A stretch of DNA of 20,202 nucleotides from Clostridiales bacterium (lineage in GTDB: Bacteria > Bacillota > Sulfobacillia > UBA995): positions 1 to 20,202 of the forward strand of contig DOZU01000100.1 of assembly GCA_003517845.1 (NCBI GenBank), given 5' to 3'. This document shows, piece by piece, positions 6,571 through 16,459 of the stretch. The translations under genes were made by a program, and so were the position numbers. The notes under the pieces are model-generated. The model worked only from the letters and a program-made list of their open reading frames with translations, was not told where the DNA came from and ran no database searches. The first letter of the stretch is position 1; each line of letters opens with the position of its first letter.

Positions 6571-8076
6571 ATGCCTGAACCGCTACCTGTGGGTCTAATC
6601 ATCCTGGACGGCCTGGGCCTCTCGAGCCGGCGGGAAGGCAACGCGTGGGCCCTTGCCGCTACCCCTAACCTCGATCGCTGGTGGAGGCGAGTTCCCTCCG
6701 GCCGGCTCCAGGCCTCAGGCGAGGCCGTAGGACTGGCGCCAGGGCAGATGGGGGACTCCAATGTCGGCCACCTCAACCTCGGTGCGGGGCGCGTGGTGGT
6801 CCAGGATGTCCTGCGTATTTCCCGTTCGATCGCCTGCGGCGAGTTCTACGATAATCCGGTGTTGGTCGAGGCGTGCCAGCCCGGCCGCGTGGTGCACCTG
6901 GTCGGCCTGGTGTCGGACGGTGGCGTGCACAGCCATCAAGATCACCTCTACGCCCTGCTCGAGCTGGCGCGCCGCCGCAAGGTGGCGTGGGTGGCGGTGC
7001 ATGCCATCCTGGACGGACGGGACGTCCCGCCGCAGAGTGCGGGAATCTTCATCGACCGGCTGGAAGGCGAACTGGTTGGCATCGGCGCCATCGCCAGCGT
7101 CATGGGGCGTTACTGGGCGATGGATCGTGACGGCCGCTGGGATCGACTCAGGGCGGCCCACGCAACCATGGTCATGGGGCGGGGCAGGCGGGCGGCCAGC
7201 GCAAGGACGGCCCTGGCCGAGGGCTACGCGCGCGGGGAGACGGACGAATTCCTCACCCCCACCGTCATCGACGGGACGGGGATAGCGCCCGCCGAATCCG
7301 TCATCTGCTTCAACTTCCGGGCCGACCGCGCCCGCCAGTTGTCGAGGGCGCTCGCCGATCCCGATTTCGCGTCGTTCCCCCGTGAGGGCGGACTGCGGCA
7401 ACTCACCACCATGACCCTGTACGACGAGGAGTTCCCGCTGCCGCATGCGTTCGCGCCGCTGCCCCGGCCCTCCCATGGGTTGGGGGAATGGCTTTCCGAG
7501 CTGGGGCTCAGTCAGTTGCGGATCGCGGAGACTGAGAAATACGCTCACGTCACCTACTTCTTCAGCGGCGGCCGGGAGACGCCGTACCCCGGGGAACGGC
7601 GCGCACTCATCCCCTCGCCCCGGGTGGCGACCTACGACCTCCAGCCGGAAATGAGCGCCCGAGAAGTGACGGACATCGCCCTCGCTGAAGTGCGGCGGGA
7701 TCCCCCGGACGTGGTGATCCTCAACTACGCCAACCCGGACATGGTCGGACACACCGGCATATTGTCCGCCGCGGTACGAGCGGTCGAGACGGTGGACGCC
7801 TGTCTCGGGCGGGTGGTACCGGCCTTCCGAGCAGCGCTGATCGTGTCTGACCACGGCAATGCCGAGCAGATGCTGGATCCCGCCACGGGTGGGCCGTACA
7901 CCGCCCATACCTCCAATCCCGTCCCCGCAATATTGCTCGATGCCTCGCGACCCGGTGCTGTGCTCGCCGACGGCATCCTGGCCGACGTGGCGCCCACCCT
8001 GCTGGAGATCATGGGATTGCCGGTGCCGCCGGAGATGACCGGGCGTTCACTGCTAGGGAGGACTGATTGCCGATGA
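6571..8076 (+). CDS. gpmI: 2,3-bisphosphoglycerate-independent phosphoglycerate mutase
   Basis: Converts 3-phosphoglycerate to 2-phosphoglycerate through a phosphoserine intermediate at a two-manganese site. The ~501-residue length and alkaline-phosphatase-like fold motifs fit GpmI: LIILDGLG (metal-binding D13), GQMGDSNVGHLN with the nucleophile S63, DGRDVPP, NFRADRARQL, NYANPDMVGHTG, SDHGNAEQM, and the metal-ligand histidine in TAHTSNPVP. ATG 6571 is preferred; an in-frame TTG immediately before it (6568) is an alternative. It begins 4 bp after tpiA and ends overlapping the enolase start. GpmI rather than the cofactor-dependent GpmA is normal for this Bacillota cluster. Confidence 0.96.
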   Translation: MPEPLPVGLIILDGLGLSSRREGNAWALAATPNLDRWWRRVPSGRLQASGEAVGLAPGQMGDSNVGHLNLGAGRVVVQDVLRISRSIACGEFYDNPVLVEACQPGRVVHLVGLVSDGGVHSHQDHLYALLELARRRKVAWVAVHAILDGRDVPPQSAGIFIDRLEGELVGIGAIASVMGRYWAMDRDGRWDRLRAAHATMVMGRGRRAASARTALAEGYARGETDEFLTPTVIDGTGIAPAESVICFNFRADRARQLSRALADPDFASFPREGGLRQLTTMTLYDEEFPLPHAFAPLPRPSHGLGEWLSELGLSQLRIAETEKYAHVTYFFSGGRETPYPGERRALIPSPRVATYDLQPEMSAREVTDIALAEVRRDPPDVVILNYANPDMVGHTGILSAAVRAVETVDACLGRVVPAFRAALIVSDHGNAEQMLDPATGGPYTAHTSNPVPAILLDASRPGAVLADGILADVAPTLLEIMGLPVPPEMTGRSLLGRTDCR

Positions 8077-9368
8077 AGGCGAGCATTCGACGGGTGGTGG
8101 CCCGAGAGATCCTCGACTCGCGGGGGTACCCCACGCTGGAGGTCGAGGTCGAACTGGCAGGCGGGTCGCGTGGCAAGGCGGCCGTGCCTTCGGGCGCCTC
8201 CACCGGCAGCCACGAAGCCCGGGAGTTACGGGATGGCGACCCTCGCCGCTACCGGGGGAGGGGGGTGATGCGGGCGGTGACCGCGGTACACGGCGAACTG
8301 GCCCGTGTTGTCGAGGGACGTGATGCCGCCGACCAGCAGGGCCTCGATGAAGCGTTGCGGAAGGCGGACGGGACGCCCCTGAAGGAACGCCTCGGAGCCA
8401 ACGCCCTGCTCGGCATATCGCTGGCGGCGGCAAGGGCCGCCGCGCTGGCGCGGGGATTACCGCTGTATCGCCACATCGCCGAGTTGGCCGGCAACCCGAG
8501 GCAGGAAGTGGTGCTGCCCGTGCCCCTGCTCAACGTGATCAACGGCGGCCGCCACGCCGATAGCGGGCTACAGATTCAGGAGTTCATGCTTGTACCGGTG
8601 GGCGCCCCCTCCTTTGCCGAGGCAATGCGCTGGGCCGTCGAGGTCTACCACGTCCTTCGGGGCATACTGCTCGATCGCGGTCTGGGGGTCGGCGTCGGCG
8701 ATGAAGGCGGCTTCGCTCCCGCCCTGGATCGCGACGAAGCGGCCCTCACCTTGCTGACGGAAGCCATTGAGGCGGCGGGTCTCCTCCCCGGTCGCGATAT
8801 CCGGCTGGCCATCGATGCTGCCGCCACCGAATTCCACCGGCATGGGCGCTACCAGCTCACCGGGCGTCCCGACCTCGACGCCGGCGAGATGATCGGGCTA
8901 TATCGAAGCTGGGCCGACAGTTACCCGCTCGCGTCCGTGGAAGACGGGTTGGCCGAGGACGACTGGGAGGGATGGCAGGAACTGACCCGGGTCCTCGGCG
9001 ATCGGCTGCAACTGGTGGGCGACGACTTGTTCGTGACCAACCCGGTTCGCCTCCGGGAGGGGCTGTCCCGGCGGGCGGCCAATGCCATACTCATCAAACC
9101 CAATCAGATCGGCACCCTCAGCGAAACCCTGGACACGATGGCCTTGGCCCGGAGCAATGGCTATCCGACGGTGGTGTCCCATCGGTCCGGCGAGACCGAG
9201 GACACCTTCATCGCCGACCTGGCGGTGGGGACGGCGGCGGGGCAGATCAAGACGGGGGCGCCGTGCCGCGGCGAGCGGGTAGCCAAGTACAACCGGCTGC
9301 TGGCGATCGAGGAAGCAGCCGGCAACGCGGCCCGCTACGCATTGCCCGGGATGTCCGCGCTGTGGTAG
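8073..9368 (+). CDS. eno: Enolase (phosphopyruvate hydratase)
   Basis: Dehydrates 2-phosphoglycerate to phosphoenolpyruvate. The ~431-residue protein shows AREILDSRG at the N-terminus, the mobile catalytic loop PSGASTGSHEA, NGGRHAD, QEFMLVPVGA, GVGDEGGFAP, the Mg-binding D/E/D set (AIDAAATEF, SVEDGLAEDDW, VGDDLF), the catalytic lysine in ILIKPNQIGT, and SHRSGETED. Usual SRGNPT is SRGYPT here. ATG 8073 forms an ATGA overlap with the gpmI stop, the same arrangement as at the gap/pgk and pgk/tpi junctions, which is why I prefer it over the in-frame TTG at 8067. AGGGAGG at 8055-8061 is the likely ribosome binding site, though it lies closer to the TTG. Confidence 0.96.
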   Translation: MKASIRRVVAREILDSRGYPTLEVEVELAGGSRGKAAVPSGASTGSHEARELRDGDPRRYRGRGVMRAVTAVHGELARVVEGRDAADQQGLDEALRKADGTPLKERLGANALLGISLAAARAAALARGLPLYRHIAELAGNPRQEVVLPVPLLNVINGGRHADSGLQIQEFMLVPVGAPSFAEAMRWAVEVYHVLRGILLDRGLGVGVGDEGGFAPALDRDEAALTLLTEAIEAAGLLPGRDIRLAIDAAATEFHRHGRYQLTGRPDLDAGEMIGLYRSWADSYPLASVEDGLAEDDWEGWQELTRVLGDRLQLVGDDLFVTNPVRLREGLSRRAANAILIKPNQIGTLSETLDTMALARSNGYPTVVSHRSGETEDTFIADLAVGTAAGQIKTGAPCRGERVAKYNRLLAIEEAAGNAARYALPGMSALW

Positions 9369-9417
9369 AATTGACGCATGGTCCGGCCATGCCGGCCGGG
9401 AAGGAGCGAGTGAACGG

Positions 9418-9648
9418 GTGCTTACGACGATCCTCACCGTCTTTCATGTCCTTGCCGCCGTCGGTCTTATCGCCGCCGTGCTGCTAATGTCCGGTCGCAG
9501 TGCCGGCTTGAGCGGAGCGGTCGGAGGCGGTGCTGAGCGCCTTTTCGGCAAGAAGCGGGGGATGGACCAGACGCTGGGGCGTTACGCCACAGTCTTGGCC
9601 GCTGCGTTTCTGCTCACCGCCCTGATCCTCTCCGCCATCCACAGTTGA
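9418..9648 (+). CDS. secG: Preprotein translocase subunit SecG
   Basis: SecG is the small auxiliary subunit of the SecYEG protein-export channel. This 76-residue protein has two hydrophobic helices (residues ~3-23 and ~55-74) separated by a polar loop with the family-typical SGRSAGLSGA, GGAE and LFGKKRG segments. The start is a GTG preceded by AAGGAG at 9401-9406. It follows eno by 49 bp, a position conserved in Bacillota such as Listeria. A small CCGGC-CAT-GCCGG hairpin at 9383-9395 sits in the gap but has no T-tract. Confidence 0.93.
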   Translation: MLTTILTVFHVLAAVGLIAAVLLMSGRSAGLSGAVGGGAERLFGKKRGMDQTLGRYATVLAAAFLLTALILSAIHS

Positions 9649-9658
9649 GGCATATTCC

Positions 9659-9665
9659 AGGAGGG
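9659..9665 (+). promoter_or_regulatory. Strong ribosome binding site supporting the TTG start of hppA
   Basis: AGGAGGG lies 8 nt before TTG 9674. No ATG or GTG is better placed, so this site decides the start of the pyrophosphatase. Confidence 0.75.
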
Positions 9666-9673
9666 ACATCGAC

Positions 9674-11695
<2,022 letters not shown>

Positions 11696-11737
11696 AGACC
11701 GGCAACGGGAAGATAGGGAAAGGGAGTACGGCTGCGC

Positions 11738-12295
11738 ATGGACCGTCAGGCCGCATACGATCTGGCCAGGCAAGCGTTGAGTAACCCTAACTTGTTCAAG
11801 CACACGCTCGCCGTCGAGGCGGTCATGCGCCGGCTCGCCAGGCGGCTGGGCGAGGACGAAGATGCTTGGGGGCTGGCCGGACTCCTCCACGATATCGACT
11901 ACGAGGAGACTCGGCATGACCCCGACCGCCACAGTCAAGCAGGTGCTGACCGTCTGGCCGGCTTGGGCTTGCCGGCGGACTTGGTCGAGGCCGTGCGGGC
12001 CCATAACGGCAGGCACGGTCTGCCTCGCCCCACCTCGCTCGCCCGCGCCCTGCACGCTGCGGACCCGCTCACCGGGCTGATCGTCGCCGCGGCCCTCATC
12101 AACCCGGCCCGTCGCCTGGCCGCAATCGACCCGGCTTTTGTGCTCAACCGCTTTGGCGAGAAAGCCTTCGCTCGGGGAGCGAGTCGCGAGGTCATCCGCT
12201 GCTGCGAGACGGAACTCGGCCTCAGCCTCGAGGAGTTCGTCCGCCTCGCCCTTGAAGCCATGCAGGAGTGCGCGGTCGACCTCGGTTTGGCATGA
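11738..12295 (+). CDS. HD-domain metal-dependent hydrolase
   Basis: This 185-residue soluble protein is a small HD-superfamily phosphohydrolase. Visible metal ligands are H22 (FKHTLAVE), H51-D52 (GLLHDIDYE), H60/H65 in the following loop, and the AHNGRHG and LHAADPLTG segments that supply the third histidine and the final aspartate. The N-terminal NLFKHTLAVEAVM resembles the uncharacterised 'HDIG-type' predicted hydrolases of Bacillota. The substrate is unknown (nucleotide or other phosphate ester). It starts at ATG with AGGGAG 11 nt upstream, 42 bp after hppA, and is the last gene of the glycolytic operon. Its stop is 3 bp from the stop of the convergent fumarate reductase flavoprotein gene, with no terminator between them. 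Confidence 0.88.
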   Translation: MDRQAAYDLARQALSNPNLFKHTLAVEAVMRRLARRLGEDEDAWGLAGLLHDIDYEETRHDPDRHSQAGADRLAGLGLPADLVEAVRAHNGRHGLPRPTSLARALHAADPLTGLIVAAALINPARRLAAIDPAFVLNRFGEKAFARGASREVIRCCETELGLSLEEFVRLALEAMQECAVDLGLA

Positions 12296-12298
12296 CGA

Positions 12299-13906
12299 TC
12301 AGCTAGCGTTCGGCTCAGGCCCGACGTAGTCGGGGAGGAGCATGGGCGCGATGGTGCGTCCCTTGCCGGCCAGTTCAACCTCGCGGTTATGCCGGCGCAC
12401 ATGTTGGAGCGTCAGCCGGCCCGATGCCGGCAAGTCGGAAGATGCGGCGTGACGGCCGGCGCGACGGCCGAACACCAGGATGTCGAGCAGGCTGTTGCCC
12501 ATCAACCGGTTCCGGCCGTGAATGCCGCCGGCGGCTTCGCCCGCGATGTAAAGGCCGGGAATCCGCGGGCAACTTCCCGACGGATCCACCCGGATCCCGC
12601 CGTTCTGGTAATGCAGGGTCGGGTAGATGAGGATGGGCTCGGCGCTCATATCGATGCCGAAGCGCTCGTACTGGCGGAACATGGCCGGCAGTTCGCGACG
12701 GACCGTGCCCGGGCCGTGAATCCGCTCGATCATCGGACTGTCCACCCACACCCCTCTTTGGCCGGTAGCGGTCGCGACGCCCTTTCCGGGCAGACCGCAC
12801 TCGCGGATGATGGCCGCCGACACGGCATCGCGGGTTTCCAGCGGGAATACGAACTGCTCTCCGTCGGCGTTGACCAGTTGGGCGCCCACCCCGCGGACCT
12901 TCTCGGTGACGAGTTGGCCGAGCATCTGCTCGGGATAGGCCACCCCGGTCGGGTGAAATTGCGTGGCATCGAGGAAGCACAGTTCCGCCCCGGCCCGGTA
13001 GGCCATGACCAGCCCGTCGGCGGTCGCCCCATAATGGTTGGTGGTGGGGAATCCGGATACGTGGAGCCGTCCGAACCCTCCGGTCGCCAGGATGACGACT
13101 CGGGCGTGCGCTACCAGGAACGCACCCGTCTCGAAGTTCTGGAGGACGGCGCCCCCGCAGCGGCCTTGATCGTCCAGGAGGAGTTCCAGCGCCGGGCAGA
13201 ACTCGATCACCGGCACCTCGCGGTTCAGGAGTTCATCCCGGAGGGTCCGCATGATCTCCGCCCCCGTGTAGTCGCGCGCGAAGTGCATGCGTTTGCGGGA
13301 GGTGCCTCCGCCGTGAATGGCCATCAGTGTGCCGTCCGGCTGCTTGCTGAACATGCAGCCCAGCTCTTCGAGCCAGGCGATCACGGCCGGGGCGTCCCGG
13401 ACCAGGGCCCGAACCAGCGCGGGATCGTTCGTGTAGCCCCCGCCGCCCAGGACGTCCAGGTAGTGGATAGCCGGCGAGTCGACCGGACTGGTCGCGGCCT
13501 GGATCCCTCCCTGGGCCATCATGGTGTTGGCGTCACCCAGGCGCAGTTTGGTGACGAGCAGGACCCGGGCGCCTTCCTCCTGCGCGGTCAGCGCCGCCGC
13601 CACTCCCGCGCCCCCGCCGCCGATGATCAGCACGTCGGTCTGGAGGGCGGGTCGGTCGAGGGACACCGCTTCCGGGTCGAATCTGCTCCGGGCTTCCAGC
13701 AGGTCTACCAGCTCGTGCGGCATGCGGGCTCCCGAATTGGGTCCGACGGTCACCGGGCGCTGAGTGTCCTCCCGGAAGTCGGGGTGGAAGCCGCGCAGTA
13801 GTGCGTCCTTCTCGTCCGGAGCCAGCCGGGGATGCTTCTCCTTGAGCCGGCAATCGCGGCTCGCGGCGACCCGGAGCGCCGACTCCCGTAGTTCATCAGG
13901 GTACAC
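12299..13906 (-). CDS. Fumarate reductase/succinate dehydrogenase-family flavoprotein (TfrA/FrdA-like), soluble type
   Basis: This 535-residue flavoprotein interconverts fumarate and succinate by family. An unusual ~88-residue N-terminal extension (with LKEKHPRL and GFHPDF) precedes the FAD Rossmann motif IIGGGGAGVAAA (~94-105). The fumarate-site residues all have counterparts: H318 (QFHPTG), E335 and R338 (TEKVRG), R359 (TRDAVSAAI, the proton-donating arginine), H432 (LHYQNGG) and R467 (NRLMGNSLLD). The histidine that binds FAD covalently in SdhA/FrdA (SHT...AQGG) is asparagine here (ANTMMAQGG), so FAD should be non-covalent, as in L-aspartate oxidase. NadB is an alternative, but the adjacent iron-sulfur subunit favours fumarate reductase. 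GTG start, 8 nt after AGGAGG. No membrane anchor subunit follows; it is the last gene of the Hdr-Flx operon. Confidence 0.88.
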   Translation of the reverse strand: MYPDELRESALRVAASRDCRLKEKHPRLAPDEKDALLRGFHPDFREDTQRPVTVGPNSGARMPHELVDLLEARSRFDPEAVSLDRPALQTDVLIIGGGGAGVAAALTAQEEGARVLLVTKLRLGDANTMMAQGGIQAATSPVDSPAIHYLDVLGGGGYTNDPALVRALVRDAPAVIAWLEELGCMFSKQPDGTLMAIHGGGTSRKRMHFARDYTGAEIMRTLRDELLNREVPVIEFCPALELLLDDQGRCGGAVLQNFETGAFLVAHARVVILATGGFGRLHVSGFPTTNHYGATADGLVMAYRAGAELCFLDATQFHPTGVAYPEQMLGQLVTEKVRGVGAQLVNADGEQFVFPLETRDAVSAAIIRECGLPGKGVATATGQRGVWVDSPMIERIHGPGTVRRELPAMFRQYERFGIDMSAEPILIYPTLHYQNGGIRVDPSGSCPRIPGLYIAGEAAGGIHGRNRLMGNSLLDILVFGRRAGRHAASSDLPASGRLTLQHVRRHNREVELAGKGRTIAPMLLPDYVGPEPNAS

Positions 13907-13914
13907 GCTTCACG

Positions 13915-13920
13915 CCTCCT
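13915..13920 (-). promoter_or_regulatory. Ribosome binding site of the fumarate reductase flavoprotein
   Basis: AGGAGG on the minus strand, overlapping the end of the iron-sulfur subunit gene, 8 nt before the GTG at 13906. It supports that non-ATG start and hence the N-terminal extension of the protein. Confidence 0.7.
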
Positions 13921-14606
13921 CACGCCTCGATGTCGCGGGCATCGTACAGCACTTTCAGCGCTTTCGCGTCGAGACCGCTCATGCGGTCCAGTTCCGCATC
14001 GAACTGGCCGGCCGCCACTTCCCCGACCCGCCTCGAGAGGTGGGCTGCTTTCGGTGCGAGGTGCCGGCCGTAGAGGCGGCGCGCCAGCAGGGCCACGTTA
14101 TACTGAGTCTGTTCCGCCGGACACCGGGAGGCGCACAGCCCGCACATGATGCAGTCGAAAGACAGGTCGGCCACGCCGGCGAGGTCGCCCCGCATGGCCC
14201 GGGCCATGTACTCCATCACGTCCAGCCCCTGGGGGCAGGTCCGGGTACAGGTATTGCAGCCAAGACAGCGAGGCAGTTCCGGGTGAAGCTTGACCAGCGT
14301 TGCCAGGCTTGGTCCGAGCTGGTCCAGGGCATATCGCGCTTTGCTGGCCGGATAAAACGGTAACTGCGCGAGGTACATGTCGTGTTCGGCAACGGTCTGG
14401 CACGCCAGACCCACTTTGATCCGGTAGTCGTTGCGGGTGCGGTACAGGGTCCCGCAAGCGCCGCAGAAGCCGCCCCGGCAACCGACGCCGCGCACCAGGC
14501 GGTAGCCGGCATGCTCCATGGCCCGGAGAATGGTCAGTCCCTCCGGAACCCGGTAGGCCTTGCCCAGGATGTGGACCACGATGAATCCCGGCCCAGGTCC
14601 AGTCAT
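13920..14606 (-). CDS. Fumarate reductase iron-sulfur subunit (TfrB N-terminal/FrdB-like) with one 2Fe-2S and two 4Fe-4S motifs
   Basis: This 228-residue electron-transfer subunit carries electrons to the flavoprotein encoded next to it. Residues ~8-80 form a plant-type [2Fe-2S] domain with C43-x4-C48-x2-C51 and C69. Two classical [4Fe-4S] motifs follow: C114-x2-C117-x2-C120-x3-C124-P and C152-x2-C155-x2-C158-x3-C162-P. Quinone-linked SdhB/FrdB normally have a [3Fe-4S] centre as third cluster; here both C-terminal motifs keep all four cysteines, which suggests a quinone-independent enzyme. Methanogen TfrB continues with an HdrB-like CCG domain; this protein ends soon after the second cluster. 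ATG start with GGGAGG about 9 nt upstream; 21 bp after flxA and 13 bp before the flavoprotein gene. Confidence 0.9.
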   Translation of the reverse strand: MTGPGPGFIVVHILGKAYRVPEGLTILRAMEHAGYRLVRGVGCRGGFCGACGTLYRTRNDYRIKVGLACQTVAEHDMYLAQLPFYPASKARYALDQLGPSLATLVKLHPELPRCLGCNTCTRTCPQGLDVMEYMARAMRGDLAGVADLSFDCIMCGLCASRCPAEQTQYNVALLARRLYGRHLAPKAAHLSRRVGEVAAGQFDAELDRMSGLDAKALKVLYDARDIEA

Positions 14607-14627
14607 TGCCTGATCCCTCCCAGGACC

Positions 14628-15446
14628 TCAGTACTCCGCCGGCAACGACTTGAGTTCCGCGGCGGAGAACACCGGCCCGTCAATGCACACGTACTTCGGG
14701 CCAATACTGCATCGCCCGCACTTGCCCACCCCGCACTGCATCTTGAGTTCCAGGGTGGTGAATACCCGGTCGTCCGGGAACCCCAGCCGTGTCAAAGCCT
14801 GAAGCGTGTAGCGGATCATCACCGGCGGACCGCAAGTCACCGCAAACGTCCCGGCCGCATCCGGTTTGAGTTGCTCGAGAAACGGCGGGACGAGGGCCAC
14901 CGGACCTTCCCACTCGGCATCGGCTGCATCCACGGTGACCTGCACGCTCGCGCCGGGCACCTTGGGCCAGCTCTCGAACAGTTCCTGGCGGAAACACAAG
15001 TCGCGGGGCGAACGCGCACCGTACACGATGTCCACCCGCCCGAACTCGGCCCGCCTGCCCAGGCAGTGGTTGATGACCGACCGGAGCGGGGCGAGGCCGA
15101 TGCCTCCCCCCACGAAGAGCAGGTCGTGGCCCACCCACTGGTCAACGGGGAAAGAGTTGCCATAGGGGCCGCGGACGCCGACCTTATGCCCGGGTTCTGC
15201 CTGGTGCAGAGCCGAGGTTACCCGGCCGGCCCGCTTCACGCTGAATTCCAGTGCCGTCTCGGGCGCCCATGTGGACGTGATCGAGATCATGGCCTCGCCC
15301 ACGCCGAACAGGGACAGCATCGCGCATTGCCCGGGGCGATAGGGCGGGAAGTCCTCGCCGTCGGGCCGCACCGTAAAGGTGCGAACATCCGGTGTATCCT
15401 CCCGGATCGCCAGAATGGTTGCCACTTGAGGGACCAGCGGGTTCAA
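14628..15446 (-). CDS. flxA: FlxA-like FAD/NAD(P)-binding oxidoreductase (sulfhydrogenase gamma/PyrK-type)
   Basis: This 272-residue protein is the probable NAD(P)H entry subunit of the Flx-Hdr complex. An N-terminal FAD-binding barrel holds YRPGQ, ISITSTW and VRGPYGNSFP. An NAD(P)-binding domain follows, with LLFVGGGIGLAPLRS (~109-123) and TCGPPVMI (~204-211). A C-terminal [2Fe-2S] site has C238-x4-C243-x2-C246 and C254, as in PyrK and the gamma subunits of sulfhydrogenases. The reading frame stays open far into flxB, but homology begins at NPLVPQVATI. TTG 15446, whose TTGA overlaps the flxB stop and which has AGGAGG 7 nt upstream, is therefore the likely start. Its place between flxB and the fumarate reductase genes ties the two modules together. 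Confidence 0.88.
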   Translation of the reverse strand: MNPLVPQVATILAIREDTPDVRTFTVRPDGEDFPPYRPGQCAMLSLFGVGEAMISITSTWAPETALEFSVKRAGRVTSALHQAEPGHKVGVRGPYGNSFPVDQWVGHDLLFVGGGIGLAPLRSVINHCLGRRAEFGRVDIVYGARSPRDLCFRQELFESWPKVPGASVQVTVDAADAEWEGPVALVPPFLEQLKPDAAGTFAVTCGPPVMIRYTLQALTRLGFPDDRVFTTLELKMQCGVGKCGRCSIGPKYVCIDGPVFSAAELKSLPAEY

Positions 15447-16459
15447 CGCAGTACCTCCTCGAGTTCGGAGAGGACGCCGGCGAGATGAAGGCCCACCGGG
15501 CACGTACCCCCGCATCGCCCGCAGCCGACGCAGGCATATTCCCCTTGGACGGCCGGGAAGCGGCTCAGCTTGTGCAGGAACCGCCGGCGGATGCGGCTCG
15601 CCTTGGTCGGAAGGGGATCGTGGCCGCCGGCCATCAACGAGTAGTCTTTGAATTGGCAGGAGTCCCACCCCCGTGACCTGCGGCCGCGGGCTCCCCGGAC
15701 GGTGTCGAACAGGGCGAAGCAGTAGCAGGTCGGACACAGGAAAGTGCAGGCGCCGCAACCGAGGCAGCGGCGGGCCAGCTCATCCCAGTGCGGATGAAGG
15801 GCGACCGCCTCCAGGCGCGCGGCGAGGTCTTCCCGCTCCACTGCCCCGATCAGGGGGACGGGCGTGCTCTGACAGGTCGCCCGCGCGGCCTCGTCGCGGG
15901 CAGGGTCGAGGAACGCCCCGGCCGACTGCAGGACGCTCAGTCCCCGGGCGGTAACGGCCTCCAGCAGATAGTGTCCGTCCGCCGGATACAGCACGACGTC
16001 GGAGCCCCGCCCATCCGCCGGGGACACCCCCACCGAGCGGCAAAAGCAGTGGGGACCGGCTTCCCGGCAGGCCATGGTCAGGATGGTCGTCATCTCCCGG
16101 CGCTGCCGGTACGATTCGTCGGCGAAGGGTTCGGCGAGCAGCACCCGGGACACCCGCTCCAGGGCGACGGCGTCACAGGGGCGGACGCCGAAGATCGCCT
16201 GGGCCGTCGGGGCAGCAGGTACCCGGAGGGCGACGTCGGTGTACCCGCCCTCGAAGTCGAACACGGCCTCGGTCTGAGGACAAAGGAAAGACTTGAGCGA
16301 ATTGGCGGGATTGCCCGGCCTGATGGCGGGCGGGCGACCTCCCAGTTCCTCGAACAGGACGATGCCGTCGACCTCGACCGGCCCATAGAGCCGCGCCCCG
16401 GCTGCCAGGCATTCTCGGAACTCGGCCAGCCGCTCTGACGGGAGGAGGTTCATCGTCAT
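15443..16459 (-). CDS. flxB: FlxB-like 4Fe-4S protein (sulfhydrogenase beta-subunit family)
   Basis: This 338-residue protein is related to the beta subunits of soluble hydrogenases and sulfhydrogenases, and to FlxB of the NAD(P)H-Hdr complexes. The first ~220 residues contain FGVRPCD (C95) and a cysteine-rich stretch at 131-140. Two ferredoxin-like clusters follow: C232-x2-C235-x2-C238-x3-C242-PTCYCF and C310-x2-C313-x2-C316-x3-C320-P. The extra cysteines C245 and C247 after the first cluster are a recognised trait of this family. It passes electrons between FlxA and the other iron-sulfur subunits in the cytoplasm. ATG start overlaps the flxC stop (ATGA); the end overlaps the flxA TTG. Confidence 0.87.
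   Translation of the reverse strand: MTMNLLPSERLAEFRECLAAGARLYGPVEVDGIVLFEELGGRPPAIRPGNPANSLKSFLCPQTEAVFDFEGGYTDVALRVPAAPTAQAIFGVRPCDAVALERVSRVLLAEPFADESYRQRREMTTILTMACREAGPHCFCRSVGVSPADGRGSDVVLYPADGHYLLEAVTARGLSVLQSAGAFLDPARDEAARATCQSTPVPLIGAVEREDLAARLEAVALHPHWDELARRCLGCGACTFLCPTCYCFALFDTVRGARGRRSRGWDSCQFKDYSLMAGGHDPLPTKASRIRRRFLHKLSRFPAVQGEYACVGCGRCGGTCPVGLHLAGVLSELEEVLR
15454..15459 (-). promoter_or_regulatory. Ribosome binding site supporting the TTG start of flxA
   Basis: Minus-strand AGGAGG inside the 3' end of flxB, 7 nt before TTG 15446. It resolves the flxA start, which is otherwise obscured by a long open frame into flxB. Confidence 0.7.

Noticed and set aside
9383..9395. CCGGC-CAT-GCCGG hairpin between eno and secG as a terminator
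   Set aside because: The stem is only 5 bp with no T-tract, and secG and hppA continue in the same direction at short spacing.
12389..13801. A 470-codon plus-strand open frame antisense to the flavoprotein gene, plus other long antisense frames (for example 10676-12055 and 6715-7908 on the minus strand)
   Set aside because: Their translations have no recognisable domains and are compositionally skewed. They lie opposite genes with clear family motifs, as expected for shadow frames in GC-rich DNA.
12299..13906. Assignment of the flavoprotein as L-aspartate oxidase (NadB)
   Set aside because: The non-covalent FAD region fits NadB too, but the adjacent two-domain iron-sulfur subunit and Hdr-Flx context favour fumarate reductase; no nadA or nadC is nearby.
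15447..15758. N-terminal extension of flxA by ~104 codons within the flxB gene
   Set aside because: The extra sequence is arginine/proline-rich shadow of flxB. Homology begins right at the TTG at 15446, which has a well-spaced AGGAGG.
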